This document shows, piece after piece, positions 17,222-25,851 of a stretch of 64,000 nucleotides of DNA (positions are counted from its first letter, which is position 1; each line of letters opens with the position of its first letter). The notes under the pieces were generated by a model. The model ran no database searches, was not told where the DNA came from, and saw only the letters and a program-made list of their open reading frames with translations. The stretch is from the NCBI RefSeq assembly GCF_017877055.1, contig NZ_JAGIPG010000001.1, positions 1,116,001-1,180,000 of the forward strand. The letters are read 5' to 3'. Source of the DNA: Neorhizobium galegae (GTDB lineage Bacteria > Pseudomonadota > Alphaproteobacteria > Rhizobiales > Rhizobiaceae). Made by a program: the position numbers and the translations under genes.

Positions 17222-18343
17222 TCAGGCAACTGCTTCGAGCACCGGGTAGTCGGTATAGCCCTTGGCGCCACCGCCGTAGAAGGTGGACTTGTCGGCTTCG
17301 TTGAGCGGCGCGTTGTCCCGGAAGCGCTGCACGAGGTCCGGGTTGGCGAGGAAGAGCTTGCCGAAGGCGACCGCATCGGCATAACCGCTTTCGACGGCTT
17401 CGATGGCGCTTTCGCGGTCATACCCGTTGTTGACCAGCCAGCCGCCTGTGCCGCCGGCCTTGCGATAGACGCTCTTCAGTTCCTGGTAGTCGAAGGGCTT
17501 GTCGCCCTGGAAGAAGGCACGGTCGCCGCCGGTCGCACCTTCGACGACGTGGATGAAGGAGAGGCCGCGGGGACCGAGCTGTTCGACGACATAGTTGAAG
17601 ACAGCCTGCGGGTTTGGATCGCTGACGCCATTGGCGGGGGTGACCGGCGACAGGCGGATGCCGACGCGGCCGGCGCCGATTTCCTTCGTCACCGCATCGA
17701 CGACTTCGAGCACGAAGCGGGCGCGGTTCTCGATCGAGCCGCCATATTCGTCGGTGCGCTGGTTGGCGCCCAACTTCAGGAACTGGTCGATCAGATAGCC
17801 ATTGGCGCCGTGCAGCTCGACACCGTCGAAGCCAGCGTCGATCGCGGCGCGGGCGCCCTTGGCGAAATCATTGACGATGCCGGCGATTTCGGAGGTTTCC
17901 AATGCGCGCGGGTGGGAGGTGTCGGCAAAGGCGCCGCTGCCATCGGGATTGAGGATATAGGTCTTGCCGCCGGCAGGAATGGCCGAGGGAGCAACCGGAG
18001 CTGCGCCATTCGGCTGCAGCGAGACATGCGAGACGCGGCCGACATGCCAGATCTGGGTGACGATCTTGCCGCCCTTGCGATGCACGGCCTCGGTCACCTT
18101 CTTCCAGCCCTCGATCGCCTGCGGCAGATAGAGGCCCGGCACATCTGCATAACCCTGGCCCTGCTGGGTGACCGGCGTGCCTTCGGTGATGATGAGGCCG
18201 GCGGTGGCGCGTTGTTCGTAATAGGTGACGTTGAGGTTGTTGGGGATCGCTTTCGGCGAGCGGTTGCGCGTCAGCGGAGCCATGACGATGCGGTTCGAAA
18301 GTTCGATATCGCCGAATTTGGTCGGATCAAAAATGCTGGCCAT
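17222..18343 (-). CDS. Alkene reductase, old yellow enzyme family (NemA-like)
   Basis: A 373-aa FMN-dependent reductase. It opens with FDPTKFGDIELSNRIVMAPLTRNRS, the OYE N-terminus (shown in parts: FDPTKFGDIELSN, RIVMAPLTRNRS). Later motifs are TPVTQQGQGYADVPG, QIWHVGRVSH, FDGVELHGANGYLIDQFL and QRTDEYGGSIENRARF, which hold the FMN and substrate His/Asn/Tyr residues. Such enzymes reduce activated C=C bonds, N-ethylmaleimide and nitro compounds using NADPH. The ArsR gene 39 bp upstream is in the same direction and probably controls it. Confidence 0.92.
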   Translation of the reverse strand: MASIFDPTKFGDIELSNRIVMAPLTRNRSPKAIPNNLNVTYYEQRATAGLIITEGTPVTQQGQGYADVPGLYLPQAIEGWKKVTEAVHRKGGKIVTQIWHVGRVSHVSLQPNGAAPVAPSAIPAGGKTYILNPDGSGAFADTSHPRALETSEIAGIVNDFAKGARAAIDAGFDGVELHGANGYLIDQFLKLGANQRTDEYGGSIENRARFVLEVVDAVTKEIGAGRVGIRLSPVTPANGVSDPNPQAVFNYVVEQLGPRGLSFIHVVEGATGGDRAFFQGDKPFDYQELKSVYRKAGGTGGWLVNNGYDRESAIEAVESGYADAVAFGKLFLANPDLVQRFRDNAPLNEADKSTFYGGGAKGYTDYPVLEAVA

Positions 18344-18382
18344 CGGAAATTCCTTATGTGGTTGGGAGGAGACGGGCCGGAT

Positions 18383-18679
18383 CTAGAGGGTCGATCGGAG
18401 CTCGTCGAGGAAGGCCGCGATGTTCTTCTCGTCGCGGTGGTAAAATGCCCATTGGCCGACGCGGTCGATTTTGACCAGGCCGGCCTTTTCGAGCGTCGAA
18501 AGATGCGCCGAGACCGTGGATTGGGAGAGGCCGCAGCGTTTTTCGAACTGGCTGGCGCAGATGCCCATTTCGAGCGGGTGCGCCTGATCGGAGAAATGGC
18601 GTTCCGGCTCCTTCATCCACTCCAGGAATTCGACCCGGGCCGGATGCGCCAGCGCTTTCAGAATTTCCGTCTTGTCCAT
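18383..18679 (-). CDS. ArsR-family winged helix regulator
   Basis: A 98-aa regulator from the ATG at 18679 (MDKTEILKALAHPARVEFLEW). The frame stays open to 18724 but the added 15 residues are unlikely. The DNA-binding helix is CGLSQSTVSAHLSTLEKAGLV, then the wing reads DRVGQWAFYHRDE. A Cys pair is present (GICASQFEKRCG) that could bind metal or sense electrophiles. It precedes the ene-reductase gene and may be its repressor, as in other ArsR/OYE pairs. SMc01226 of S. meliloti is, as I recall, an ArsR gene in the same place beside the AbcR sRNAs. Confidence 0.85.
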   Translation of the reverse strand: MDKTEILKALAHPARVEFLEWMKEPERHFSDQAHPLEMGICASQFEKRCGLSQSTVSAHLSTLEKAGLVKIDRVGQWAFYHRDEKNIAAFLDELRSTL

Positions 18680-18767
18680 GATCGGGATCCAATATCGGAG
18701 TTTCCCGATATATAGATCGCCCAAAGGCGATTTAAAGGGCGCAATTTGCGGAGAAACGGGAGATTGT

Positions 18768-18878
18768 AAAAAAAATGGGCCGCCGGATCGCTCCGAGGCC
18801 CAATAATTGTGAAGGTTAAAACCTCCAGAGGGGAACAGCCGGCACAGACGACAGGGACGTCGCCGAAGCGCGCCAGCT
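18768..18878 (-). ncRNA. AbcR-type small RNA (alpha-r15 family), copy 2
   Basis: A minus-strand RNA of about 111 nt inferred from sequence. It has a promoter at 18885-18913 and ends in a terminator whose stem includes TGGGCC and GGCCCA with a GCGA loop, followed by eight T (18768-18775). It shares a 22-nt block with the next copy (18818-18839 here; 19051-19072 there) with the core CCCCTCTGGAGG. Position between an ArsR gene and lsrB, and the tandem layout, match the AbcR1/AbcR2 pair of S. meliloti and Agrobacterium. These Hfq-dependent sRNAs repress many ABC transporter mRNAs. Ends are estimates. Confidence 0.8.
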
Positions 18879-18884
18879 CAACCT

Positions 18885-18913
18885 AATATGGGGAGGTGGG
18901 TTTCGCTCGACAA
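18885..18913 (-). promoter_or_regulatory. Predicted sigma-70 promoter of the second sRNA
   Basis: On the minus strand: TTGTCG (-35, 18908-18913), a 17-bp spacer, CATATT (-10, 18885-18890). The transcript would start near 18878. Confidence 0.65.
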
Positions 18914-18997
18914 GGGCATGGATGGGATATTGAACAGAAGTTTTGACGCGGAGCGTCCCCGTGAAAATCAGCGAATGAGTCCGGACGGGTTGCGGGC

Positions 18998-19115
18998 AAA
19001 AAAAGAGGGCCACTGGATCGCTCCAGGGCCCTATAAGTGTGAAGGTCAAAAAAACCTCCAGAGGGGAACAGCTGCTGCGGCGGAACTGGGAGGAAAAGCC
19101 GCCATGTGCATCAGC
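18998..19115 (-). ncRNA. AbcR-type small RNA (alpha-r15 family), copy 1
   Basis: A minus-strand RNA of about 118 nt, upstream copy of the tandem pair. The promoter at 19123-19151 is well formed. The 3' end is a strong terminator: AGGGCCCTGGA paired with TCCAGTGGCCCT around a GCGA loop, then CTTTTTTT (18998-19005). The 22-nt block shared with the other copy is at 19051-19072. It is followed by the second sRNA 120 bp further on and preceded by lsrB at 19298. Which copy corresponds to AbcR1 cannot be decided by eye. Confidence 0.8.
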
Positions 19116-19122
19116 TGTGTGC

Positions 19123-19151
19123 GATATGGTGGTTTTTTGTGCAGTGAACAA
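19123..19151 (-). promoter_or_regulatory. Predicted sigma-70 promoter of the first sRNA
   Basis: On the minus strand: TTGTTC (-35, 19146-19151), a 17-bp spacer, CATATC (-10, 19123-19128), with a start near 19115. The spacing is the same as in the other copy. Confidence 0.6.
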
Positions 19152-19297
19152 TACTCTTTTGTGCAGGACAGCCATGCGTGAGCTGCAATGCTTTGAATTA
19201 ATGCGCTCAGTGGTTACATATCAGGCGGCCGCAGAAGCCGCGAATCCCCAGAGTTATATGGTCTTTCGGGGGTACATTCAGTTCGGACCGGTGCCGG

Positions 19298-20200
19298 TCA
19301 GAAGCTCCAGTTCCGGGCCTTGCCGACCACGAAATCGCGAAAGACTTTCAGCTTCGCGGCGTTCTTCATTTCATCCGGGTAGCAGAAATAGGTATCGAAG
19401 GACGGGATGTCGGCATTGATCGCCAGCTGAATGAGGCCCGGATCGCGGCCGACGATGTAATCCGGCAGGCAGGCAATGCCTATCCCCAAAAGGCAGGCGC
19501 GCTTGATCGAGGTCTGGCTGTTGATCTGCAGATGCGGCGTGCGGGTATTGTCCGACGACCGGCCGGCATATTCCAGCCAGTTGACGTCGAGCAGGTAGTT
19601 CGGCGCCGGTTCCCCGAAGGTGATGATGCGGTGATTGTCGAGATCCTCGACCGACTGCGGCTCGCCATAGCGGTTGATATAGGAGGGGGCCGCATAGACG
19701 TGCATGTGCACGGTGAAGAGCTTGCGCTGGATGAGGTCGGACTGTACCGGCTGGCGCAGGCGGATGGCGCAATCCGCATGGCGCATGTTGACGTCCACCT
19801 CCTCGTTGTCGAGGATCAACTGGATCGACATTTCCGGATAGAGCTGCAGGAATTCCTGTACCTTGTCGGTGAGCCAGCCCTGGCCGAGGCCGACGGTCGT
19901 CGTCACCCGCAGCTTGCCGGACGGTTTTTCCGTCGTTTCGGTGAGCTGCATTTTCACCGTCTCGAGCTTCAGCAGCACGTCATGGGCGGTGCGGTAGAGC
20001 AGTTCGCCCTGTTCAGTGAGGATCAGGCCGCGCGCGTGGCGATGAAAGAGCTTTACCCCGACATCCTGTTCGAGCGCGCTGACCTGGCGGCTGATCGCCG
20101 ACTGGGAAAGATGCAGCTTGTCGGCCGCATGGGTGAAGGACCCTGCCTCCGCCGCCGCGTGGAAAATGCGCAGTTTATCCCAGTCGAGCGGCACACCCAT
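19298..20200 (-). CDS. lsrB: LysR-family regulator LsrB
   Basis: A 300-aa LysR protein with DNA-binding N-terminus (DKLRIFHAAAEAGSFTHAAD, KLHLSQSAISRQVSALEQDVG) and an effector domain beginning near KLRVTTTVGLGQGWL. It carries Cys residues in MRHADCAIRL and in KRACLLGIGIACLPDYIV, of interest because LsrB of S. meliloti is a redox-responsive regulator needed for LPS synthesis, oxidative stress response and symbiosis. The gene lies 9 bp after trxB, the same order (lrp-trxB-lsrB) as in S. meliloti, which supports the name. It is probably cotranscribed with trxB. Confidence 0.88.
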   Translation of the reverse strand: MGVPLDWDKLRIFHAAAEAGSFTHAADKLHLSQSAISRQVSALEQDVGVKLFHRHARGLILTEQGELLYRTAHDVLLKLETVKMQLTETTEKPSGKLRVTTTVGLGQGWLTDKVQEFLQLYPEMSIQLILDNEEVDVNMRHADCAIRLRQPVQSDLIQRKLFTVHMHVYAAPSYINRYGEPQSVEDLDNHRIITFGEPAPNYLLDVNWLEYAGRSSDNTRTPHLQINSQTSIKRACLLGIGIACLPDYIVGRDPGLIQLAINADIPSFDTYFCYPDEMKNAAKLKVFRDFVVGKARNWSF

Positions 20201-20209
20201 CGTTCAACG

Positions 20210-21184
20210 TCACTCCGCGGCTATGGCAACCGGCTGTATGCCGGAGAGGTAACGTTCGGCTTCGAGCGCTGCCATGCAGCCCATGCCGGCGGCGGTGATC
20301 GCCTGGCGGAAAGTGTCGTCCGTCACGTCGCCGGCGGCAAACACGCCGGGCACGTCGGTGGCGGTCGAATCGGGAGCCGTCCAGAGATATCCATTCGGCT
20401 TCATCTTCAGTTTGCCCTTGAAGAGTTCGGTCGCCGGCGCATGGCCGATCGCCACGAAGACGCCATGGATCGGGAAATCGGTGACCGTACCCGTCTGGGT
20501 GTTGCGCAGCTTGACGCCTTCGACGGACGGCGGCATCGGCGCCTTGGCCGGCTTGCCGGTGATCTCTGCGATTTCGGTGTTCCACAGCACATTGACATTC
20601 GGGCGCTGGAAAAGGCGTTCCTGCAGGATCTTTTCCGAGCGGAACGAATCACGGCGATGCACGACCGTCACCGACTTGGCGATGTTCGACAGATAGAGCG
20701 CCTCCTCGACCGCGGAATTGCCGCCGCCGACCACGATCACGTCCTTGTTGCGATAGAAGAAGCCGTCGCAGGTGGCGCAGGCGGAGACGCCAAAACCCTG
20801 GAAATGCTGCTCGCTTTCGATGCCGAGCCATTTTGCCTTGGCGCCGGTCGAGATGATGATCGTCTCGGCGGTCCAGACCTGGCCGGAATCGGTGCGCACC
20901 GTGAAGGGGCGATGGTTGAGCTCGACTTCGGTGACGAGGTCGTTGACGATCTCGGCGCCCACATGGGTCGCCTGTTTCAGCATCTGCTCCATCAGCCAGG
21001 GACCCTGGATAGGATCGCCGAAGCCCGGATAGTTCTCGACATCCGTGGTGATCATCAGCTGGCCACCCTGTTCCATGCCGGCGATCAACACCGGTTTCAG
21101 CATGGCGCGCGCAGCATAGATGGCGGCCGTATAGCCAGCCGGGCCGGAGCCGATGATCAGGACCTCGGTATGACGGGAGGACAT
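20210..21184 (-). CDS. trxB: Thioredoxin-disulfide reductase
   Basis: A 324-aa FAD- and NADPH-dependent reductase. The FAD motif LIIGSGPAGYTAAIYAARA is at about 9-27, the redox-active pair is C136-C139 (SACATCDGFF), the NADPH motif VVGGGNSAVEEALYL follows, and the C-terminal FAD motif is GVFAAGDVTDDTFRQAITAAG (split: GVFAAGDVTD, DTFRQAITAAG). It keeps cytosolic thioredoxin reduced. It is the first gene of a likely trxB-lsrB operon, divergent from lrp. Confidence 0.95.
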   Translation of the reverse strand: MSSRHTEVLIIGSGPAGYTAAIYAARAMLKPVLIAGMEQGGQLMITTDVENYPGFGDPIQGPWLMEQMLKQATHVGAEIVNDLVTEVELNHRPFTVRTDSGQVWTAETIIISTGAKAKWLGIESEQHFQGFGVSACATCDGFFYRNKDVIVVGGGNSAVEEALYLSNIAKSVTVVHRRDSFRSEKILQERLFQRPNVNVLWNTEIAEITGKPAKAPMPPSVEGVKLRNTQTGTVTDFPIHGVFVAIGHAPATELFKGKLKMKPNGYLWTAPDSTATDVPGVFAAGDVTDDTFRQAITAAGMGCMAALEAERYLSGIQPVAIAAE

Positions 21185-21403
21185 GGATAATTTCCTTTCA
21201 AAGACCGGTCGACGTTTCGTTGCCCCTCATATAGGTGGTCGATGTCCGGTCTGCCGCTTTAGAAGCGCCATGTAAGATCGATCCATGCAGCAATGCAAGG
21301 GCAGCCTTGCACTAACAACAGATCAGTTGGCATGGGAACGGCCCTGAACCGCTCGACGACATATTCTTGCTTAAAATTCGTCTTGCGATAAAAGCACTGC
21401 AGA

Positions 21404-21886
21404 ATGAAGGGGACTTCCGTGCTTCGCGCCGATCTTGATGCCATCGACCTAAAAATCCTGAGGGAATTGCAGCGCGACGGGCGCATGACCAATGTCGAGC
21501 TCGCCGAGCGCGTCGGCATTTCGGCGCCGCCCTGCCTGCGCCGGGTGCGCAAGCTCGAAGAAGCCGGGATCATCGAGGGCTATCATGCGCTGCTCAATGC
21601 CCCGAAGCTGGGCGTCGATCTCGTCGCCTTCTGCATGGTCGGGCTGAAGCGCCAGTCCGATGCCGACCTCAAGGCGTTTGCGGCGAAGGTTCAGCAATGG
21701 CCGATGGTGCGGGAGGCCTGGATGGTCAACGGCGACAGCGACTTCCTGCTGCGCTGCGCTGCCCAGAACCTCACTGTCTTCCAGGACTTCGTCATCGAAG
21801 TGCTGACCGCCGACCAGCATGTGGACACGGTGCGCACCATGCTCACCATCCGGCAGGTGAAGCAGCTGGGTCTGGTCGAGATCTGA
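21404..21886 (+). CDS. Lrp/AsnC-family transcriptional regulator
   Basis: A 160-aa regulator with N-terminal helix-turn-helix (DAIDLKILRELQRDGRMTN, VELAERVGISAPPCLRRVRKL) and C-terminal RAM ligand-binding domain (VAFCMVGLKRQSDADLKAFA, VREAWMVNGDSDFLLRCA). A GTG at 21419 is an alternative start. The gene is divergent from trxB over 219 bp, as in S. meliloti, where the protein is annotated as Lrp-like. It may regulate amino-acid metabolism; its effector is not known from sequence. Confidence 0.9.
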   Translation: MKGTSVLRADLDAIDLKILRELQRDGRMTNVELAERVGISAPPCLRRVRKLEEAGIIEGYHALLNAPKLGVDLVAFCMVGLKRQSDADLKAFAAKVQQWPMVREAWMVNGDSDFLLRCAAQNLTVFQDFVIEVLTADQHVDTVRTMLTIRQVKQLGLVEI

Positions 21887-21913
21887 AGCTCGCCGCCGCT
21901 GGCGGGTGTTGCG

Positions 21914-22693
21914 TCACTTGCTCCCGGCGGGGCGGAAGCGCTTCTTGTGAATGAAGGCGATCAGCTTGTCTTCCATCAGGCGCCGCTGTTTGGAGAGTGC
22001 ATAGAACCATTTCCGCTTGTTGGTCTTTCTGGCGCGTCCGGAGCTCGCAAGGATTTCGCTCGCCGCGTCCGTTGTGGTAACGGGCGAGGGCCAGAAGGAA
22101 TAGCCATGGCCGGTGCGGGTCAGCCAGTGGCGGAAATAATTGTCGACCGGCGCGAACATCTTGCGGTGTTCCTCGATGAAGAGCCGGGCGCCTTCGCGCG
22201 ACCAGACGATGGCGCTCGTCGTCATCGGGAAATAGTGGGCGGCCACCAGTTCGCAGTCATGGCCGCCGATGCCGTAGCGGGAAAGGGGAGTGGCGATCTT
22301 CAGCTTGTTGTTGCCGATATTGATCAGCCGCCAGTCGGGATCGACCTTTTCAAGATCGGGGAGGGCGGCTTCCAGCAGTTCGACGGGATTGCAGAGCGGC
22401 AGTGCGTCGTCTTCCAGCACCAGCGCATAACGGGCCTCGGACTTCAGGAAATGTTCGGCGACCTTCAGGTGGCTGCGGTAACAGCCGATCTCGCCGCCGA
22501 CCAGCGTGCGGCCCATATAGCTCTCGGCGCGCTCGGCGTCGTAATCCGGGATCGTTGCTAGGTCGAACTTGCGGCCGTCGACGGCGGAGATCCGCTCGAA
22601 GGGGACGCCGAAGGCTGAAAGACGGTCGCTGATGGTCTGCAGGCGGTCATTGCTGCCATCCAGATTGATGACATAGGTCTCAAGCGATTGCAT
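21914..22693 (-). CDS. Glycosyltransferase family 25 (LPS core type)
   Basis: A 259-aa protein from the ATG at 22693 (MQSLETYVINLDGSNDRL), which has AAAGGG a few bases upstream. Longer open frame to 22924 lacks support. The family-25 hallmarks are YVINLDGSNDRL at the start, ISAVDGRKFD, GEIGCYRSHLKVAEHFL and ALVLEDDALPL, the last holding the D-x-D-like acidic motif. Such enzymes add sugars to LPS core in Gram-negative bacteria. It is part of the LPS core cluster in this region and probably corresponds to one of lpsC or lpsD of S. meliloti; I cannot say which. Confidence 0.85.
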   Translation of the reverse strand: MQSLETYVINLDGSNDRLQTISDRLSAFGVPFERISAVDGRKFDLATIPDYDAERAESYMGRTLVGGEIGCYRSHLKVAEHFLKSEARYALVLEDDALPLCNPVELLEAALPDLEKVDPDWRLINIGNNKLKIATPLSRYGIGGHDCELVAAHYFPMTTSAIVWSREGARLFIEEHRKMFAPVDNYFRHWLTRTGHGYSFWPSPVTTTDAASEILASSGRARKTNKRKWFYALSKQRRLMEDKLIAFIHKKRFRPAGSK

Positions 22694-23036
22694 TTTACCC
22701 TTTTTCGGCGGGGAGGCGCAGCGGCTTTGGTCCGCCACGGCGGCTTCCGTCGCCGGTAGACTTGTGATGGTGCATCGACGTGGTCGAAGCTGTTTGAGTT
22801 TTGCTATATCGTGGCCGGGCCGTTTTTGGAATAAGCGTGGCTTTCTTCCCGATAGCATCGTCCGATCCGGTGCGAAAGCGTCACCGCAGCGGCATCCTGC
22901 CCAGCCCCAACATTTCAGCGGCAACCATTCCCATACCCCTTGCGCAGGTTTTTCAACCGTAACATATAGGCGGCGCTGCCTATAGATGCTGGTTTCCGGT
23001 ATAAAGCGGCGGAAACAGACAGACGAGGCGACATCG

Positions 23037-24062
23037 ATGCGGGTTCATCAGTATATTTTCGGCAAGGACGGCGGCGCGGAGAAGTTCTTCGTGCATCTGG
23101 TCGGCGCGCTTGCACGGCGCGGCGTGGAGCAGACGGCCGTGATGCGCTGGAATCGCCGCTGGAAGCCGGATGTCGAAGCCCATGCCCGCGTCATCGAGAG
23201 CAATTTCCGCAACCTGTCGATCGATCGCATCCTTCTGCCGATGAAGGTGCTTTCGCTGGCAAAGCGCGACAAGGCCGACGCGATCATTTCCTGGTCCACC
23301 CGCGGCGCTCGCCTGATGCCCGACTACAAGGGCGGCATCAAGCTCTCCCGTCTCGGCGACTACCCGACCCATCTCGGCTATTTCAAGAATTCCGACATTC
23401 TCGTCTGCAATACGCCAGGTATCGCCGACCACGTGCGCAACAATCTCGGCTGGACCCGCGGCGTCGAGGTGATCTCGAACTTCACCGATACGTCGGTCGT
23501 GGCGCCCATCTCCCGCTCGGTTGCCAACACGCCGGAAGGCGTGCCGCTGATCATGACGATGGGGCGTTTCGTCAAGCGCAAGCGGTTCCACCTGCTGATC
23601 GAGGCGATGGTCGCGGTGCCGGATGCCTATCTGTGGATCGCCGGCGACGGCGAGGAGCGCGAGGCGCTGGAGGCGGTCATGCGCGAGCACAAGATGGAGG
23701 ACCGGGTCCGGTTCCTCGGATGGCACAAGGATACGCGGCCCTATCTTGCCGCCGCCGACATCTTCATCATGCCGTCCAGCCACGAGCCGCTCGGCAACGT
23801 CATCTTCGAAGCCTGGGCGCAGAGCAAGCCGGTGATTTCCTCGCGCTCGGAAGGCCCGTCCTGGTTCGTGCAGGACGGTGAGAACGGCCTGCTCGTCGAT
23901 ATCGACGACGTTCCGGGCTATTCGCGCGCCATCAACCAGTTGATCGCCGACCCTCAGCTGGCTGCGAGCCTTGGCGAAAAGGGCAGGGCGACGCTGGTCG
24001 GGCAGTTTTCGGAAGAGGCGGTGGCGGGCGCCTATATCGACCTGTTCAAGCGGAAGCCGTGA
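23037..24062 (+). CDS. lpsE: Glycosyltransferase family 4, LPS core (LpsE-like)
   Basis: A 341-aa GT-B glycosyltransferase from the ATG at 23037 (MRVHQYIFGKDGGAEKFFVH). An ATG at 22986 adds 17 residues of unlikely sequence. The acceptor domain opens with DGGAEKFFVHLVGALARRG; the donor domain has TMGRFVKRKRFHLLIEAM, LWIAGDGEEREALEAVM, VRFLGWHKD and the EX7E motif in PSSHEPLGNVIFEAWAQSKP. It sits in the LPS core cluster next to lpsB, with 3' ends overlapping by 17 bp. The name follows S. meliloti gene order; the sugar added is unknown. Confidence 0.8.
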   Translation: MRVHQYIFGKDGGAEKFFVHLVGALARRGVEQTAVMRWNRRWKPDVEAHARVIESNFRNLSIDRILLPMKVLSLAKRDKADAIISWSTRGARLMPDYKGGIKLSRLGDYPTHLGYFKNSDILVCNTPGIADHVRNNLGWTRGVEVISNFTDTSVVAPISRSVANTPEGVPLIMTMGRFVKRKRFHLLIEAMVAVPDAYLWIAGDGEEREALEAVMREHKMEDRVRFLGWHKDTRPYLAAADIFIMPSSHEPLGNVIFEAWAQSKPVISSRSEGPSWFVQDGENGLLVDIDDVPGYSRAINQLIADPQLAASLGEKGRATLVGQFSEEAVAGAYIDLFKRKP

Positions 24063-25128
24063 TCCGGTAGATATTGCCGAGCAGTTTTGCTTCGCCCTCG
24101 ATGCTGAAATTTTCAAGCGCGTGGGCGCGGGAGTGGGCCGAGGCGGCCTTGCGGCGGGCCTCGTTATCCATGAAGGCAGCCGCCGCCTCTGCCATCGCAT
24201 CGACGCTGTCGCGGGCGATGATCAGGCCTGTCTCTTCGTCGCCCGTCACCAGCAGTTCCGGGAAGGCGCCGACATCGGTGGCGATCACCGGGACCGCGGT
24301 TGCCATGGCTTCCAGGGGCGTCAGCCCGAACCCTTCCCAGCGCTGCGGCGCGATGAACAGGTCGAGGGCGCGATACCATTCGTTGATGTCGGTGTGTTCG
24401 CCGACGAACAGGATGCGGTCTGCGAGACCGGCGGCTGCGACCTTCTTCTTCAGTCCGTCTTCAAAATCCACATGCGGACCGGTGGCGCGGCCGGCGATGA
24501 TCGCCGACCAGTCCTTGCGTTCGGCAAGCACCCGGATCATTGAATCCACGAAGAGATCGGTGCCCTTCTGGCGCCGCACGCGGCCGAAGCAGCCGACGAT
24601 CTTCTGGGCGGGATCGAGGCCGCGAGCGCGTTTGGCCTCGCCTTTGTCCAATGGTGGCGAGAAGCGGGCGGTATCTATGCCGTGGAGCACGACGGTGTTT
24701 TTGACCGTCAGGTAATCGGCCGTCTTGCCGCTGGTGGCAATCACGCTGTCCATCTTCGAGACCAGCCATTTCGTCCAGCCGGTATGGTGCCTTTGCGAGG
24801 CAGACGTGAAGACGATCTTCAGCGGCATGCGCAGCACGTCGCGCATGAAAATCGCCGGCAGCATCTCGATATTGCGGCGCGCGTGCCAGATCCGGCACCG
24901 TTTGCCGCGCGGCGGCGACCAGAGGCGGAAGAGGTCGCGATAACGGACATGCGGCAGATCAGCGGGCAGGCCAGGCCCAAGCGCTGCAACCTTCTGGCCG
25001 AGCGATCTCTGGACTGGCACGAGCTGGATGATCGTCGACGTGACGCCGGAGAGGCGCCGCTTGAAATTCGGCGCGATCACTTCGACGTCACGGATATCGA
25101 TGATGGCGGGGTCGCCTTGTTTGCCCAC
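24046..25128 (-). CDS. lpsB: Glycosyltransferase family 4, LPS core mannosyltransferase (LpsB-like)
   Basis: A GT-B family-4 transferase with GCFGRVRRQKGTDLFVDSMI, AIIAGRATGPHVDF, ILFVGEHTDINEWYRALDLFIAP (split in use) and the EX7E motif in RWEGFGLTPLEAMATAVPVI. The homologous region begins at DIRDVEVIAPNFKRRLSGVT. There is no ATG close to it: an ATG at 25191 would overlap greA by 56 bp, so I chose the GTG at 25128 (360 aa), 7 bp after the greA stop. LpsB of S. meliloti and LpcC of Rhizobium add mannose to the LPS inner core. Its place right after greA supports this identity. Confidence 0.83.
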   Translation of the reverse strand: MGKQGDPAIIDIRDVEVIAPNFKRRLSGVTSTIIQLVPVQRSLGQKVAALGPGLPADLPHVRYRDLFRLWSPPRGKRCRIWHARRNIEMLPAIFMRDVLRMPLKIVFTSASQRHHTGWTKWLVSKMDSVIATSGKTADYLTVKNTVVLHGIDTARFSPPLDKGEAKRARGLDPAQKIVGCFGRVRRQKGTDLFVDSMIRVLAERKDWSAIIAGRATGPHVDFEDGLKKKVAAAGLADRILFVGEHTDINEWYRALDLFIAPQRWEGFGLTPLEAMATAVPVIATDVGAFPELLVTGDEETGLIIARDSVDAMAEAAAAFMDNEARRKAASAHSRAHALENFSIEGEAKLLGNIYRITASA

Positions 25129-25135
25129 GGGCGTA

Positions 25136-25612
25136 TCAGCCCCAGGAAATGGCGAGGATTTCGTAGGCCTTGGAGCCGCCAGGGGCGACAACTTCGATGG
25201 AATCGCCCTTTTCCTTGCCGATCATCGCACGCGCGATCGGCGAAGAGATGGAGATACGGCCAGCCTTCACATCGGCTTCCTGGTCGCCGACGATCTGGTA
25301 GATCTTTTCCTCGTCGGTGTCCTCGTCGATGAGCTTCACGGTAGCGCCGAATTTGATCTTCGAGCCGGACATTTTCGACAGGTCGATGACTTCCGCACGC
25401 GCAGTCAAGTCTTCAAGCTCGGTGATGCGGCCTTCGTTATGGCTCTGGGCCTCCTTGGCGGCATGGTATTCGGCATTTTCCGAAAGGTCGCCATGGGCGC
25501 GCGCTTCCGCGATTGCCTCGATGATACGGGGACGCTCCTCCTGCTGACGCCAGCGCAGCTCCTCTTGCAGCTTGGAAAAACCACTCTGCGTCATCGGTAC
25601 CTTTTCAACCAT
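25136..25612 (-). CDS. greA: Transcription elongation factor GreA
   Basis: A 158-aa protein from the ATG at 25612 ([20 protein letters not shown]); an in-frame ATG at 25654 adds 14 residues not typical of the family. The N-terminal coiled coil carries the acidic tip in [18 protein letters not shown], and the C-terminal domain has [16 protein letters not shown] and [18 protein letters not shown]. GreA binds RNA polymerase and triggers transcript cleavage to rescue stalled complexes. It is followed by the lpsB-like gene. Confidence 0.95.
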   Translation of the reverse strand: MVEKVPMTQSGFSKLQEELRWRQQEERPRIIEAIAEARAHGDLSENAEYHAAKEAQSHNEGRITELEDLTARAEVIDLSKMSGSKIKFGATVKLIDEDTDEEKIYQIVGDQEADVKAGRISISSPIARAMIGKEKGDSIEVVAPGGSKAYEILAISWG

Positions 25613-25851
25613 TTCCTTGTCCTTCAGGCGCATGCCCGCGGATACCGCGGACACAAAAAGAAACAGGTTCCGGAGCGAAACTTCGGAACCATCGTAAAAT
25701 CAGAATGTGGGTCACTATAACAGAATTTCGACAGCGAGCGCTAGGAATTTCGAAACCTTGTCCGTGTGCCCCTCCTTCACCATGAGATTGCAAGCGGCAC
25801 CGTTTGTCAATGACTTGACGGGCCGAAAAAGAACATTTAGTGAACATTTTA

